DNA from: Chryseobacterium sp. BLS98
Lineage (GTDB): Bacteria > Bacteroidota > Bacteroidia > Flavobacteriales > Weeksellaceae
DNA length: 64,000 nucleotides
NCBI RefSeq assembly: GCF_001045445.1
Contig: NZ_LFNF01000001.1
Location: 124,001 to 188,000, forward strand
Direction: 5' to 3'
Shown here one piece after another: positions 7,015 to 16,774 of the stretch. A model generated the notes under the pieces. The model was not told the origin of the DNA. It did not search any database and saw only the letters and a list, made by a program, of their open reading frames with translations. Within the stretch, counting starts at the first letter, position 1, and every line of letters starts with the position of its first letter. The position numbers and the translations under genes were made by a program.

Positions 7015-9420
7015 ATGACAGAATTTGAAGATATGAGTTTAGAGGAAATGATCGGCGATGGATTTGACATTGTAGCGGAAGAGATCAATCTTTCAGACTT
7101 TTCGGAAACTGATAAGAATTCCGAACAGAGAATATTCCCTATACTTCCTGTAAGAAATATGGTCATGTTTCCCAACGTGGTAATTCCTATTACTGCCGGA
7201 AGAAAAACATCGATACAGCTTCTTGAAGAGGCACAGAAAAATGGCGATTTCATAGGAATCGTAAGCCAGAAAAATTCAGATCTGGAACAGCCGGGCGAGA
7301 AAGATATGTACCAGACTGGTACGCTTGCCAAGATCATCAAGATCATTAAGCTTCCTGAAGGCAATATTACTGCTATTACCAAAGGTTTCCACAGATTCAA
7401 AATAAAAAAGATCGTAGAAAACCAGCCTTATTTTAAAGCGGAGATCAGCAAACTAAAAGATTCGCAGCCAAAAAATAAGGAAGAATATGAAGCTTTGCTT
7501 GAAAATATCAAAGAATTAGCTTTGAAAATCATTGAGCTTGACCCTAATATTCCCAATGCAGCAAATTTTGCGATCAAGAATATCAACAATAATGATGATC
7601 TTTTGAATTTCATCTGTACCAATGCCAGCTTCCCTTCGCCGGCAAAGCAAAAGCTGCTTGAAGAGAAGAGCCTTATGGAACGGGCCAACAAGTGCTATGA
7701 AATGATGCATGAAGATTTCAGAAAACTGGAATTAAGAAACCAGATTCATCAGAAAACTTCAAAAGACCTTGATAAGCAGCAGAGAGAATACTTCCTGAAC
7801 CAGCAGATCAGAACCATCCAGGATGAGCTTGGAGGCGGTCCGGAAAGTGATGTGGAAGATCTTATCAATAAAGCAAAAACGAAAAAATGGAGCCAGGAAG
7901 TGGAAGACCATTTCCAGAAAGAGATCAACAGACTGCAGCGCCAGAATCCCAATGCTCCGGATTACAATGTTCAGAGAAATTATCTCGATTTCTTTACAGA
8001 TCTTCCATGGGAAACCTATACAAAAGATGTCTTTGATATTGCCAAAGCTGAAAAAATATTAGATAAGGCGCATTTCGGACTTGAAGACATCAAAAAAAGA
8101 ATTCTGGAACACATGGCTGTTTTAAAATTAAAAAACAACATGAAATCCCCTATTCTATTGCTTGTAGGGCCTCCGGGAGTAGGAAAAACTTCTTTAGGAA
8201 AATCTGTAGCTGATGCACTGGGAAGAAAATATGTAAGATTATCCCTTGGCGGACTTCATGACGAAAGTGAAATCCGCGGGCACAGAAAAACGTATATTGG
8301 CGCAATGGCCGGGAGAATCCTGCAGTCTATTAAGAAGTCCGGCACTTCCAATCCTGTGATCGTTCTTGATGAAATCGACAAGATCGGGCAAGGACTTCAT
8401 GGTGATCCAAGCTCCGCTCTTTTGGAAGTTCTTGATCCTGAACAGAATAAAGCTTTTTATGACAATTTCCTGGAAATGGGTTATGACTTGTCTAAAGTGA
8501 TGTTTATTGCAACCGCCAATTCACTTTCCACGATCCAGACTCCTCTTCTGGACAGAACGGAGATCATTCAGATTGCCGGATATACCATGGAGGAAAAAAC
8601 GGAAATCGCAAAAAGGCACCTTATTAAAAAACAGCAGGAAGAAAACGGTCTGGATGCAAAATCATTCAAACTTGGAAATCCTGAGCTTAAACATATTATT
8701 GAAGCACACACTTCAGAAAGCGGAGTAAGAACGTTGGAAAAAAGGATTGCTTCCATTGCAAGATGGGTTGCTCTTCAGACTGCTTTAATGAAAGAATACG
8801 ATCCAAAAATCACCGTTGAAAAAATAGATGAGATTCTTGGCGTTCCAAGACCGAAAAGCCTATCTGAAATTACCGGAGTTCCCGGTGTTGTAACAGGGTT
8901 GGCCTGGACCAGCGTGGGTGGAGATATTTTATACATTGAAAGCATCTTAAGCAACGGAAAAGGAAGCCTTACGATGACCGGAAACCTGGGGACTGTAATG
9001 AAAGAATCTGCCACCATTGCATTAGAATATATTAAAGCAAAACATGATGAACTGGGGATCAGCCAGGAAGATATTGAAAAGAAAAACATCCACGTCCACG
9101 TTCCGGAAGGGGCAACACCAAAAGATGGACCGTCGGCCGGTATTGCCATGCTGACCTCAATGGTTTCATCATTTAAGAATAAAAAAGTAAAACCTCATCT
9201 TGCGATGACGGGAGAAATAACTTTAAGAGGAAAAGTACTTCCTGTAGGCGGGATCAAAGAAAAGCTTCTAGCTGCTACCAGAGCAGGAATCAAAGAAGTA
9301 ATTCTATGCGAAGCTAACAGAAAAGATGTGGAGGAGATTAAAAAGGATTATCTGAAAAACCTGACGGTACATTATGTAAACAGAATGGAAGAGGTCATCA
9401 ACTTTGCCATTGAAAAATAA
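7015..9420 (+). CDS. lon: ATP-dependent protease Lon (endopeptidase La)
   Basis: 801 residues from the ATG at 7015; an in-frame TTG at 6997 would add six residues but lies inside the palindrome, so ATG is preferred. Order: N-terminal LON substrate domain (about 40-240), coiled-coil linker, AAA+ module with Walker A GPPGVGKT (385-392) and Walker B VIVLDEIDK, sensor/lid region, and the C-terminal Ser-Lys protease domain with Ser707 in PKDGPSAG and Lys750 in GGIKEK, the same 43-residue spacing as in E. coli Lon. It degrades misfolded and regulatory proteins in the cytoplasm. Monocistronic, with a strong terminator. Confidence 0.97.
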   Translation: MTEFEDMSLEEMIGDGFDIVAEEINLSDFSETDKNSEQRIFPILPVRNMVMFPNVVIPITAGRKTSIQLLEEAQKNGDFIGIVSQKNSDLEQPGEKDMYQTGTLAKIIKIIKLPEGNITAITKGFHRFKIKKIVENQPYFKAEISKLKDSQPKNKEEYEALLENIKELALKIIELDPNIPNAANFAIKNINNNDDLLNFICTNASFPSPAKQKLLEEKSLMERANKCYEMMHEDFRKLELRNQIHQKTSKDLDKQQREYFLNQQIRTIQDELGGGPESDVEDLINKAKTKKWSQEVEDHFQKEINRLQRQNPNAPDYNVQRNYLDFFTDLPWETYTKDVFDIAKAEKILDKAHFGLEDIKKRILEHMAVLKLKNNMKSPILLLVGPPGVGKTSLGKSVADALGRKYVRLSLGGLHDESEIRGHRKTYIGAMAGRILQSIKKSGTSNPVIVLDEIDKIGQGLHGDPSSALLEVLDPEQNKAFYDNFLEMGYDLSKVMFIATANSLSTIQTPLLDRTEIIQIAGYTMEEKTEIAKRHLIKKQQEENGLDAKSFKLGNPELKHIIEAHTSESGVRTLEKRIASIARWVALQTALMKEYDPKITVEKIDEILGVPRPKSLSEITGVPGVVTGLAWTSVGGDILYIESILSNGKGSLTMTGNLGTVMKESATIALEYIKAKHDELGISQEDIEKKNIHVHVPEGATPKDGPSAGIAMLTSMVSSFKNKKVKPHLAMTGEITLRGKVLPVGGIKEKLLAATRAGIKEVILCEANRKDVEEIKKDYLKNLTVHYVNRMEEVINFAIEK

Positions 9421-9443
9421 TAACATATCAACTCTCAATAAGG

Positions 9444-9478
9444 AAACGCGTCTCAGATTTTTTGGGACGCGTTTTTTA
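9444..9478 (+). terminator. Rho-independent terminator of lon
   Basis: AACGCGTC (9445-9452) pairs with GACGCGTT (9466-9473) and is followed by a run of six T. Confidence 0.9.
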
Positions 9479-9645
9479 TATTCAATTTCAATCTATAGGT
9501 TTCAATAATTGCAATTATTAAGAAACATATACCACACCGCTGGGTTACGGCATTTGTTTTGTTAAAAGAATTATGTTAATTAAACCAAAAAGGCCTTTCA
9601 AATGGAAGGGTTTTCTTATTTTTATACAACAGATTTGAAAAAAAT

Positions 9646-10758
9646 ATGAATTTTCTTAGGCTCCCTTTTCTTGTTAATCTAACGCTTGTAGTAATTTCCA
9701 TCATTGGCTTGGGATATCTTCTGGCGCTTGGACAGAGTATCTTAGCCCCTTTTTTTCTGGCCTTTTTAATGGCAATGCTGTTTCTGCCTGCTGCCACTTT
9801 TATGGAAAGAAGGCTGAGATTTCCAAGGTCTATATCTACAATGACTTCAGTATTCATCATGCTGGCCATTTTATCGGGGCTTATCTATTTTTTCGGGTCA
9901 CAGCTTTCCGATTTCAGTAAAGATCTTCCCCATCTCAGGGAACAGATGACCACTGTTTTCAGCAATCTGCAGCATTGGATCTCGAAAACTTTCAATGTGA
10001 AAATAGATGAGCAGCTTGATTATATCAATCAGGGGCTCAATAAATTACTATCCTCTTCAGGAGTAATCCTTGGCTTTACTTTCGGAATATTTTCGAGCGG
10101 TTTTGGCTTCATTGTATTTTTTACGCTGTTTTTTATTTTTATCCTGAACTACAGAAGAGTTCTCAATAACTTCATTGTAACTGTTTTTAATGAAAAACAT
10201 AAAGCAAGTGTACAGGAAGTGGTTACCGAAATCCGGGTGATGACGAAGAAATATATTTTCGGACTTTGCCTGCAGGTTCTGATTGTATCCGTTCTTTGCT
10301 CCATACTCCTTACCGTTCTTGGGGTAAAATACGCCATACTTCTGGCTGTTCTTACAGGTTTACTGAATGTAATTCCTTACCTGGGAATCTGTATTTCCCT
10401 TCTGATATCATGTTTCATTGCTTTTGCAACCGGTACGCCTTCCACCTGCATCTATGTAGCTATCGGGTATATTGGTGTACATATTATTGACGGAAATATT
10501 GTGCTGCCGTTTGTTGTAGGCTCAAAAGTAAAGATCAATGCTTTATTTTCTTTTATCGGTATTATTTTAGGGGAACATCTTTGGGGAATTGCAGGTATGT
10601 TTCTCTGTATTCCGGCTATTGCCATCATTAAAATTATTTTTGAAAGAGTAGATGGTTTAAAACCATGGGGTAAACTGCTCGGTGAAGAGGAAAAGCCTGA
10701 TAAAAAGAAGAAAAGCTATAAAATTTCTAAGAATATTACCATTAAGGAAATGGACTGA
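9646..10758 (+). CDS. AI-2E family (PerM/YdiK-like) transporter
   Basis: 370 residues with about eight hydrophobic helices: a pair at the N-terminus (about 8-48), one near 62-85, then after a soluble amphipathic segment (about 90-145) further helices at 150-180, 205-235, 240-265, 270-290 and 300-335. This is the topology of the AI-2E/UPF0118 family, which includes the proposed autoinducer-2 exporter TqsA, the Na+/H+ antiporter-like members and PerM. The substrate cannot be assigned. The Lys-rich tail (EEEKPDKKKKSYKISK) is cytoplasmic. It stands alone between the lon terminator and the DoxX gene. Confidence 0.88.
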   Translation: MNFLRLPFLVNLTLVVISIIGLGYLLALGQSILAPFFLAFLMAMLFLPAATFMERRLRFPRSISTMTSVFIMLAILSGLIYFFGSQLSDFSKDLPHLREQMTTVFSNLQHWISKTFNVKIDEQLDYINQGLNKLLSSSGVILGFTFGIFSSGFGFIVFFTLFFIFILNYRRVLNNFIVTVFNEKHKASVQEVVTEIRVMTKKYIFGLCLQVLIVSVLCSILLTVLGVKYAILLAVLTGLLNVIPYLGICISLLISCFIAFATGTPSTCIYVAIGYIGVHIIDGNIVLPFVVGSKVKINALFSFIGIILGEHLWGIAGMFLCIPAIAIIKIIFERVDGLKPWGKLLGEEEKPDKKKKSYKISKNITIKEMD

Positions 10759-10974
10759 TCAGTCAGTAATAGGTAATAAGCAATTAGTAATGAAATACAT
10801 TTGAATAATTTTTATCAGTTACCATTATCACCTTAAACTTTCACGATTCAATTTTTGAAGATTTTCAGCAAAATACATTATGTAATTCATAACAGAATAA
10901 CCTATGAATCATATAATAACCAAAAACATCAACAAAATTATTTACAAATAATTCAATCATTACTATTTTTATAG

Positions 10975-10982
10975 TACATTTG
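10975..10982 (+). promoter_or_regulatory. Promoter -7 box of the DoxX gene
   Basis: TACATTTG matches the Bacteroidetes -7 consensus TAnnTTTG and lies 17 bases before the ATG, giving a very short leader. No convincing TTG box is seen at the usual distance. Confidence 0.5.
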
Positions 10983-10999
10983 ATGTAAAATCAACAATT

Positions 11000-11377
11000 A
11001 TGAAAATCGTTAAATTTATCTTTGCCCTGCTTTTCGGTCTTATGTTTATCAATGCCGGATTAAATAAATTTTTTAATTATATGCCAATGGAAAAGCCAAC
11101 GCCTGAGCAAATGAAACTTTTTGCAGCGTTTGGAGAAATTCACTGGCTGATGCCCCTGGTTGGAATCGTAGAGGTTGTTGGCGGGTTATTATTTATTTTC
11201 CCAAAAACAAGAGCATTAGGAGCCATTGTTATTTTACCTGTAATGGTGGGAATTGTACTTCATGTGTTCACAATAGATAAATCCACCATGGGAATGTCCA
11301 TCGCAGGAGCTCTGTTTCTGATTAATCTTTGGATGATTATTGACAATCGGGAAAAGTACAAAGCTTTAATCAGTTAA
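11000..11377 (+). CDS. DoxX family membrane protein
   Basis: 125 residues with four transmembrane helices (about 4-20, 50-70, 75-92, 98-115), the size and topology of DoxX/DoxD-like proteins. The N-terminal FALLFGLMFINAGLNKFFNY is characteristic. DoxX-type proteins are small inner-membrane proteins linked to quinone-dependent redox and oxidative-stress systems in some bacteria, but the role of this one is unknown. It has its own promoter-like box and converges on the acyl-CoA dehydrogenase across an inverted repeat. Confidence 0.85.
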   Translation: MKIVKFIFALLFGLMFINAGLNKFFNYMPMEKPTPEQMKLFAAFGEIHWLMPLVGIVEVVGGLLFIFPKTRALGAIVILPVMVGIVLHVFTIDKSTMGMSIAGALFLINLWMIIDNREKYKALIS

Positions 11378-11384
11378 ATTATAG

Positions 11385-11462
11385 TGAATAGTGAATGGTC
11401 AATTAGCTTCGCCGTCAATTTTTATATGATTTTAAGATTGACTATTGACCATTCACCATTCA
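11385..11462. repeat. Intergenic inverted repeat between converging genes
   Basis: Arms 11385-11403 and 11444-11462 are 19 bases long and match as reverse complements except for one base; the core GTGAATGGTCAAT is perfect. The 40-base loop repeats part of the arm (GTCAATT). Placed between the DoxX and acyl-CoA dehydrogenase stop codons, it may end transcription from both sides, though no T run follows. Confidence 0.7.
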
Positions 11463-11469
11463 TTAAACG

Positions 11470-12828
11470 TTATACAAATGCACTGAATCCCGTTATGGAT
11501 CTTCCCACAATCAGGGAATTGATCTCTTTTGTGCCTTCGTATGAGTAAATGGCTTCGGCATCAGCTACAAATCTTGCCACATCATATTCAAGCAGAATAC
11601 CATTGCCACCCATTACCTCTCTGGCTCTGGATACAATATCACGGGTTCTCAAGGTACAGAAAACCTTGGCCAGCGAAGCATGCTCATCTTTCAAAATTCC
11701 TTCATCCTGCATCTCCGAAAGCCGGAAGACCATCGTCTGCATAGCAGTAAGGTTGGAAAGCATTTCCACCAGATGCCCCTGAATCATCTGGAAAGAGGCA
11801 ATAGGTTTTCCAAACTGTTCTCTGGTTCTTGTATATTGTAAAGCACTCTCATAAGCTCCTCTTGCACAGCCTGTAGCCATCCAGGCCACTCCTGCCCTGG
11901 TCATACGCAAAACTTTTCCGGTATCTTTAAAGGAATTGGCATTCTGCAAACGGTTTTCTTCGGTCACCAGACAGTCTTTTAGCGTGATCAGTCCGTTCTG
12001 AACGATTCTCAATGCCATTTTTCCTTTGATTTTTTCAACGGAATAACCGGGATTATCTTTTTCTACAATAAATCCTTTTACTTCTCCGCTATCCAGGTCT
12101 CTGGCCCAGATAATAACCAGGTCGGCAAATGTTGCGTTCCCGATCCATTTTTTCTGTCCGTTCAGGATCCAGCCTTCCGGTGTTTTCTTACAGGTTACGG
12201 TTAAGCCGCCTGCCGCTCCGGATCCAACTTCAGGCTCTGTAAGCCCGAAAGCTCCGATCTTTTCAAATTTCTGCATCTGGGGAAGCCATTTTTGCTTCTG
12301 CTCTTCTGACCCGCAGATATGGATAGATCCCATGGCAAGACCGGATTGTACTCCGAAAAATGTAGCTATAGATGCATCAATTCGTGCCATTTCCATAGCA
12401 ATGACTCCTTCCATCAGAAAAGGCATACCGGGACAGCCATATCCTTCATAAGTTACTCCACAGATATCCAGTTTCTGGAATTTCGGAATCAGTTCAAAAG
12501 GAAATTCATCTCTGAGCCAGTAATGATTCACCAAAGGTTTTACTTCTTTTTCCATAAAAGCTCTCACCTTCAGCTGTATTTCACGCTGTTCCGGAGTCAA
12601 AGTATGGTAGATATCATAAAAATCACCATCAATAGGAGGAAGTTCCCGCTTTTTCTTATTGGGGTCAAGCATTTTCATCATTCCGTTCAGCTGCCTGTCA
12701 TCAAGCTTGGAAAAATTCTGCATCAGTTTCGGCAGATCAACTTTTTGAGAAATAGCACTCAGCTGATCAAAATCTATGGATCTGAATAATTCTATTGCGT
12801 TTCTGATTTTGGAAAAGGTATTTGACAT
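11470..12828 (-). CDS. Acyl-CoA dehydrogenase (glutaryl-CoA dehydrogenase-like)
   Basis: 452 residues: a 60-residue N-terminal extension, then the standard acyl-CoA dehydrogenase fold with the FAD/substrate segment FGLTEPEVGSGAAGG, the middle beta-domain (WILNGQKKWIGNATFAD) and the C-terminal helical domain ending EQFGKPIASFQ, VMGGNGILLEYDVAR and YEGTKEINSLIVGR. Glu431 in YEGT aligns with the catalytic base position of glutaryl-CoA and medium-chain enzymes. The sequence pattern is closest to the glutaryl-CoA dehydrogenase branch, which oxidises (and can decarboxylate) glutaryl-CoA from lysine and tryptophan breakdown. Substrate specificity is inferred; transfer of electrons to ETF is expected from the family. 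Confidence 0.9.
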   Translation of the reverse strand: MSNTFSKIRNAIELFRSIDFDQLSAISQKVDLPKLMQNFSKLDDRQLNGMMKMLDPNKKKRELPPIDGDFYDIYHTLTPEQREIQLKVRAFMEKEVKPLVNHYWLRDEFPFELIPKFQKLDICGVTYEGYGCPGMPFLMEGVIAMEMARIDASIATFFGVQSGLAMGSIHICGSEEQKQKWLPQMQKFEKIGAFGLTEPEVGSGAAGGLTVTCKKTPEGWILNGQKKWIGNATFADLVIIWARDLDSGEVKGFIVEKDNPGYSVEKIKGKMALRIVQNGLITLKDCLVTEENRLQNANSFKDTGKVLRMTRAGVAWMATGCARGAYESALQYTRTREQFGKPIASFQMIQGHLVEMLSNLTAMQTMVFRLSEMQDEGILKDEHASLAKVFCTLRTRDIVSRAREVMGGNGILLEYDVARFVADAEAIYSYEGTKEINSLIVGRSITGFSAFV

Positions 12829-13036
12829 AGTAATGTTTGTGGGATTGGTTTGTAAAAGTTAAGCAAAAATTGCTCCGAAAACAAGTCATCCCATCCCTAT
12901 CTATTTTACAAAACACACATTTACAGATTATTAAAACTGAAATATTTCTTTACAAACTTTTTACCCCTGATTTTCAAATGTTACAAAAGATCCTGCCGGA
13001 ACTTTGGCTTAAAGAAACCCACAAAAAATCTACACT

Positions 13037-13948
13037 ATGAAAACGACTTACATTAAACTATCCCTGTCAGCAGTTCTTTTATTAGGAATCTATTCATGTA
13101 AAAAAGGTGAGATAGCTACTACCGAAAGGGCAGATTACGGTAGTACGGATTCTGCAGCTGTTGCTATCTCAGACAGTGTATCATCCGCAGCCAGTATGAC
13201 CGTAAAAGACAAACAGTTCATAAAAACGGCTGATGTGAACATGGAGGTAAAAGATGTTTACGAAGCAACGGTTTCTATTGAAAAAACGGTTCAGGATCTG
13301 GGAGGATTTGTAACGCACAGCAATCTCCATAGCAATGTAATTTCGGAGGACACTTACAATACTTCCGGTGATGACGCGATGCTGATTAAAAAATACCAGA
13401 CTGAAAACGCAATGCAGGTACGGGTTCCAACAGAAAAATTAGGGGAACTCCTTACCCTGATCAATGATAAAAAGCTTTTTCTGAATTTCAGGAATATCAA
13501 TGCTGAAGATGTAACCTCAAACATCAAGTATGCAGAAATGGAAGGAAAAAGAATACAAAAGACCAGTGAAAATATCAGCCAGCTGAAAACCAATAAGGAC
13601 AAAGTAAAGCTTGACAATGATAATATGGCAGAAGGCAATTTGCAGCAACTTGCCAACATAGATACTACTGACAATATAAAATACAGTACCGTAGATATTT
13701 ACATCAAGGAGCCTAAGCTTCGTATTGCAGAAATTGCAGTAACCAATACCCGGAATATTGATCATAAATATAAATTCAATTTTATCTATGATGCCAAAAA
13801 TGCTTTTGTAGAAGGATTTTACCTGATCCAGAAGATGGGTATAGGACTGATTACCATATGGCCACTTCTACTAATTTTAATGGTCATCATATATTTTTTA
13901 AGAAAAAGAAAACCGGCAAAACCGGAACATACAAAAATTTCAGAATAA
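13037..13948 (+). CDS. DUF4349 domain lipoprotein
   Basis: 303 residues. A lipoprotein signal (LLLGIYSCKKG, Cys at about residue 21) is followed by a Ser/Ala/Asp-rich linker, a DUF4349 domain (about 60-250) with a helical hairpin, and a C-terminal transmembrane helix (about 273-292) ending in RKRKPAKPEHTK. This combination of lipid anchor or cleaved signal plus C-terminal membrane span is typical of DUF4349 proteins in Bacteroidetes. Function is unknown; an envelope location is well supported. Monocistronic, ending at a compact terminator. Confidence 0.85.
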   Translation: MKTTYIKLSLSAVLLLGIYSCKKGEIATTERADYGSTDSAAVAISDSVSSAASMTVKDKQFIKTADVNMEVKDVYEATVSIEKTVQDLGGFVTHSNLHSNVISEDTYNTSGDDAMLIKKYQTENAMQVRVPTEKLGELLTLINDKKLFLNFRNINAEDVTSNIKYAEMEGKRIQKTSENISQLKTNKDKVKLDNDNMAEGNLQQLANIDTTDNIKYSTVDIYIKEPKLRIAEIAVTNTRNIDHKYKFNFIYDAKNAFVEGFYLIQKMGIGLITIWPLLLILMVIIYFLRKRKPAKPEHTKISE

Positions 13949-13997
13949 CAAAAAAATTCCTAACCAATTGGTTATCATCATAATTTTAGATTTTACA

Positions 13998-14022
13998 GAC
14001 CTCCTTTTTTAGGAGGTTTTAT
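13998..14022 (+). terminator. Terminator of the DUF4349 gene
   Basis: ACCTCCT, a TTTTT loop and AGGAGGT form a perfect 7-bp stem followed by TTT. Confidence 0.8.
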
Positions 14023-14115
14023 ATATGTACGGAAGAAACGCAAAACACCTTGAAAATATCCTGAATGAAACAGATGAATAATGTTCTCAACCGTTTTCCC
14101 AAAATAAAACCCATT

Positions 14116-14147
14116 AAACCTCAGACCTGATCTGAGGTTTCTTTTTT
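14116..14147 (+). terminator. Second terminator upstream of pgi
   Basis: AAACCTCAGA pairs with TCTGAGGTTT over a five-base loop, followed by CTTTTTT. Confidence 0.8.
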
Positions 14148-14198
14148 AAAAAATTGTTATTTATCGCGTTCAAATTTATCTGAGGTTTTATTTTTCCT

Positions 14199-14206
14199 TA
14201 AATTTG
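14199..14206 (+). promoter_or_regulatory. Promoter -7 box of pgi
   Basis: TAAATTTG matches TAnnTTTG, 80 bases before the pgi ATG and downstream of the preceding terminator. Confidence 0.5.
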
Positions 14207-14285
14207 CAGATCAGAAATAAAATGATATGGATTTTGAATTTTTCTGATCCGCTGTCATCTTCTGAATCAATATAATTCTAAAAAT

Positions 14286-15926
14286 ATGCTATCAAAAATA
14301 AATCCTATACATACCAGCAGCTGGAAAGCTCTTGACGAACATTTTGCAGGCAACGACTTTGATATGAGAAGTCTTTTCCAGTACAATCCGAATCGTTTTA
14401 ATGAATTTTCTCTACAGAAAGACAACTTCCTTTTTGATTATTCTAAAAATCTGATCGATTCCAGAACAAAAGAGCTGTTGCTTAATCTGGCCAATGAGTG
14501 CCAGCTGAAAGAGGCTATCTCTAAAATGTTTTCCGGTGATAAAATCAATGAAACAGAAGGAAGAGCAGTTTTACATACAGCTTTAAGGGATTTTTCGGAT
14601 AAAGAGATCATCGTGGACGGTGAAAATATAAAGCCCCAGATCAAAAGAGTTCTTGACCATATGAAAGCTTTCTCTGAAAAAATTATTTCAGGAGAACACA
14701 AAGGCTTCAGCGGAAAAGAAATTACCGATGTGGTCAACATCGGGATCGGAGGATCAGATCTTGGACCGGTGATGGTTTGCTCAGCTTTAAAGCATTTTAA
14801 AACAAGATTAAACGTTCATTTCGTTTCAAATGTTGATGGTAATCACATTGCTGAAACGGTTAAAACCCTTAATCCTGAAACCACATTATTCATCATTGCT
14901 TCCAAAACCTTTACCACCCAGGAAACCATGACCAATGCCAATTCGGCAAAAGACTGGTTCCTGAAAGCAGGAAAAGAAGAAGATGTTGCCAAACATTTCG
15001 TAGCTTTATCCACTAACGTTGCAGCAGTTAAACAATTCGGTATTGCAGAAGAAAATATCTTTGAATTCTGGGACTGGGTTGGAGGAAGATACTCACTCTG
15101 GAGCGCTATCGGCCTGAGCATTGTTCTGGCAGTAGGCTATGAGAATTTCGAACAGCTTTTAAAAGGTGCCCATGATACCGACCAGCATTTCCAGACGGCA
15201 GACTTTTCTGAAAACGTTCCGGTTTTAATGGGACTTTTAGGAATCTGGTACCGGAATTTCTATGCTGCAACCACCTATGCAATCCTTCCTTATTCACAAT
15301 ACCTGGACAGGTTTGCAGCCTATCTTCAGCAGGGAGACATGGAAAGTAACGGAAAATGCGTTGACAGAAACGGTGAATTCGTAGAATATGAAACAGGGCC
15401 TATCATCTGGGGTGAGCCGGGAACAAACGGGCAGCATGCATTCTACCAGCTTATCCACCAGGGTACAGAACTTATTCCTGCAGATTTTATCGCTTATGTA
15501 AAAAGCAGCAATGCAGTTTCTGATCACCAACCGAAACTTTTAGCTAACTTTTTTGCCCAGACTGAAGCACTTGCCTTCGGAAAATCTGAAGAAGAAGTAG
15601 AGCAGGAATTAAGAAATGAAGGAAAAAGCGATGAAGAGATCGACAGACTGTTAAATTATAAAGTCTTTCACGGGAACACGCCTACCAACTCTATATTATT
15701 CAATGAATTAACTCCTTTTTCATTAGGACAGTTAATTGCATTATACGAACACAAAATCTTCGTTCAGGGAGTGATCTGGAATATTTTCAGCTTCGACCAG
15801 TTCGGAGTGGAATTGGGAAAAGTTTTAGCCAATAAAATCCTTCCGGAACTTGAAAACGGTGAGACCATCAGTTCTCACGACAGCTCTACGAACGGATTGA
15901 TCAATTATTATAAAGGAAATAAATAG
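14286..15926 (+). CDS. pgi: Glucose-6-phosphate isomerase
   Basis: 546 residues, the usual length for the bacterial enzyme that interconverts glucose 6-phosphate and fructose 6-phosphate in the cytoplasm. Visible signatures are the sugar-phosphate binding segment [13 protein letters not shown] (around 155), [13 protein letters not shown] (around 205), the PGI motif [16 protein letters not shown] (around 265), ESNGK followed by the acidic segment, and [15 protein letters not shown] (around 380) with the catalytic His. It leads a tight plus-strand run (3 bases to the next gene), so it may be co-transcribed with the methyltransferase, folD and queE. Confidence 0.97.
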   Translation: MLSKINPIHTSSWKALDEHFAGNDFDMRSLFQYNPNRFNEFSLQKDNFLFDYSKNLIDSRTKELLLNLANECQLKEAISKMFSGDKINETEGRAVLHTALRDFSDKEIIVDGENIKPQIKRVLDHMKAFSEKIISGEHKGFSGKEITDVVNIGIGGSDLGPVMVCSALKHFKTRLNVHFVSNVDGNHIAETVKTLNPETTLFIIASKTFTTQETMTNANSAKDWFLKAGKEEDVAKHFVALSTNVAAVKQFGIAEENIFEFWDWVGGRYSLWSAIGLSIVLAVGYENFEQLLKGAHDTDQHFQTADFSENVPVLMGLLGIWYRNFYAATTYAILPYSQYLDRFAAYLQQGDMESNGKCVDRNGEFVEYETGPIIWGEPGTNGQHAFYQLIHQGTELIPADFIAYVKSSNAVSDHQPKLLANFFAQTEALAFGKSEEEVEQELRNEGKSDEEIDRLLNYKVFHGNTPTNSILFNELTPFSLGQLIALYEHKIFVQGVIWNIFSFDQFGVELGKVLANKILPELENGETISSHDSSTNGLINYYKGNK

Positions 15927-15929
15927 CAG

Positions 15930-16754
15930 ATGTCCGCATTAAGGTCATATTATTATAAACTTCCTCCCAGCCTGAGGCTTTTAGGGAGAAAGATCTATTA
16001 TTTCCCGATAGACCTCTACGACGGGCTTACCGGAAAAAGATCCAAAAACGAGCCTAAAAAAGGAGATATTTATGTAGGCGGCAGCGATTTTATTCCTCAT
16101 GGTATCCAGCAGGTAAATGCCCTAAAAAAATATATCGGACTACAAAATACAGATCATGTTCTGGATGTGGGATGCGGGATTGGAAGAACGGCAATAGCTC
16201 TTACAGAAGTTCTGGACAAAGGGACCTATGACGGTTTTGATGCGGTGGAAAAAGGGATTAACTGGTGCAATAAACACATCGGCAAAAAATACCCGAATTT
16301 TAAATTCAAATTCACCCCGATTTACAATGACCTGTACAATACGTTCAGCCAGAAAGCAGAGGATTTTACATTTCCGTATGAGGATGCAAAATTTGATAAA
16401 GTATTTCTGTTCTCGGTGTTTACTCATATGCAGATACCTGAGATCAAAAGATACCTTGGCGAAATCAGCAGGGTTTTAAAAAGTGACGGCCAGTGCCTGG
16501 CAACATTTTTTCTGTATGATGAAACCAGGAGGGAATTCGGCACCATGCCGTTTCCCCATCAGTACGAAGGCTACAGGCTGATGGACGATAAGGTGACCGC
16601 AGCCAATATTGCCGTAAGTATTCCTTTGCTGAATCAGATGGCAGCCGAAGCCGGATTAAAAGTAACCACCATAAAAGGAGGATTCTGGAGAACCGATGTA
16701 GAAAAGGAGGGCGCAGATGAATTTCAGGATATTGTTGTATTCAATAAAATCTAA
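15930..16754 (+). CDS. Class I SAM-dependent methyltransferase
   Basis: 274 residues with a Rossmann methyltransferase core: motif I VLDVGCGIGRTA (Asp79 to about Ala88), an acidic residue ending strand 2 (GFDAVEKG), and the post-motif segment FDKVFLFSVFTHM. The 75-residue N-terminal part (SYYYKLPPSLRLLGRKIYYF) is basic and aromatic and may contact a membrane or lipid-linked substrate. The acceptor is not predictable; relatives sit in polysaccharide and lipid clusters. It starts 3 bases after pgi. Confidence 0.8.
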   Translation: MSALRSYYYKLPPSLRLLGRKIYYFPIDLYDGLTGKRSKNEPKKGDIYVGGSDFIPHGIQQVNALKKYIGLQNTDHVLDVGCGIGRTAIALTEVLDKGTYDGFDAVEKGINWCNKHIGKKYPNFKFKFTPIYNDLYNTFSQKAEDFTFPYEDAKFDKVFLFSVFTHMQIPEIKRYLGEISRVLKSDGQCLATFFLYDETRREFGTMPFPHQYEGYRLMDDKVTAANIAVSIPLLNQMAAEAGLKVTTIKGGFWRTDVEKEGADEFQDIVVFNKI

Positions 16755-16774
16755 ATAAAAGTAAAAAAGTAAAA

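Larger units (their letters stand above)
13949..14285 (+). other. Intergenic region with two terminators and a tiny ORF
   Basis: This 337-base gap holds two successive plus-strand terminators (13998-14022 and 14116-14147). Between them is an ATG-initiated 18-codon frame (14025-14081, MYGRNAKHLENILNETDE). The second terminator is followed by a promoter box for pgi. The segment between the terminators could be a short transcript, but I see no promoter specific to it. Confidence 0.5.

Noticed and set aside
10759..10830. Possible inverted repeat with TAATAGGTAATAAG and TTACCATTATCACC
   Set aside because: Pairing is poor and needs several bulges; much weaker than the other dyads.
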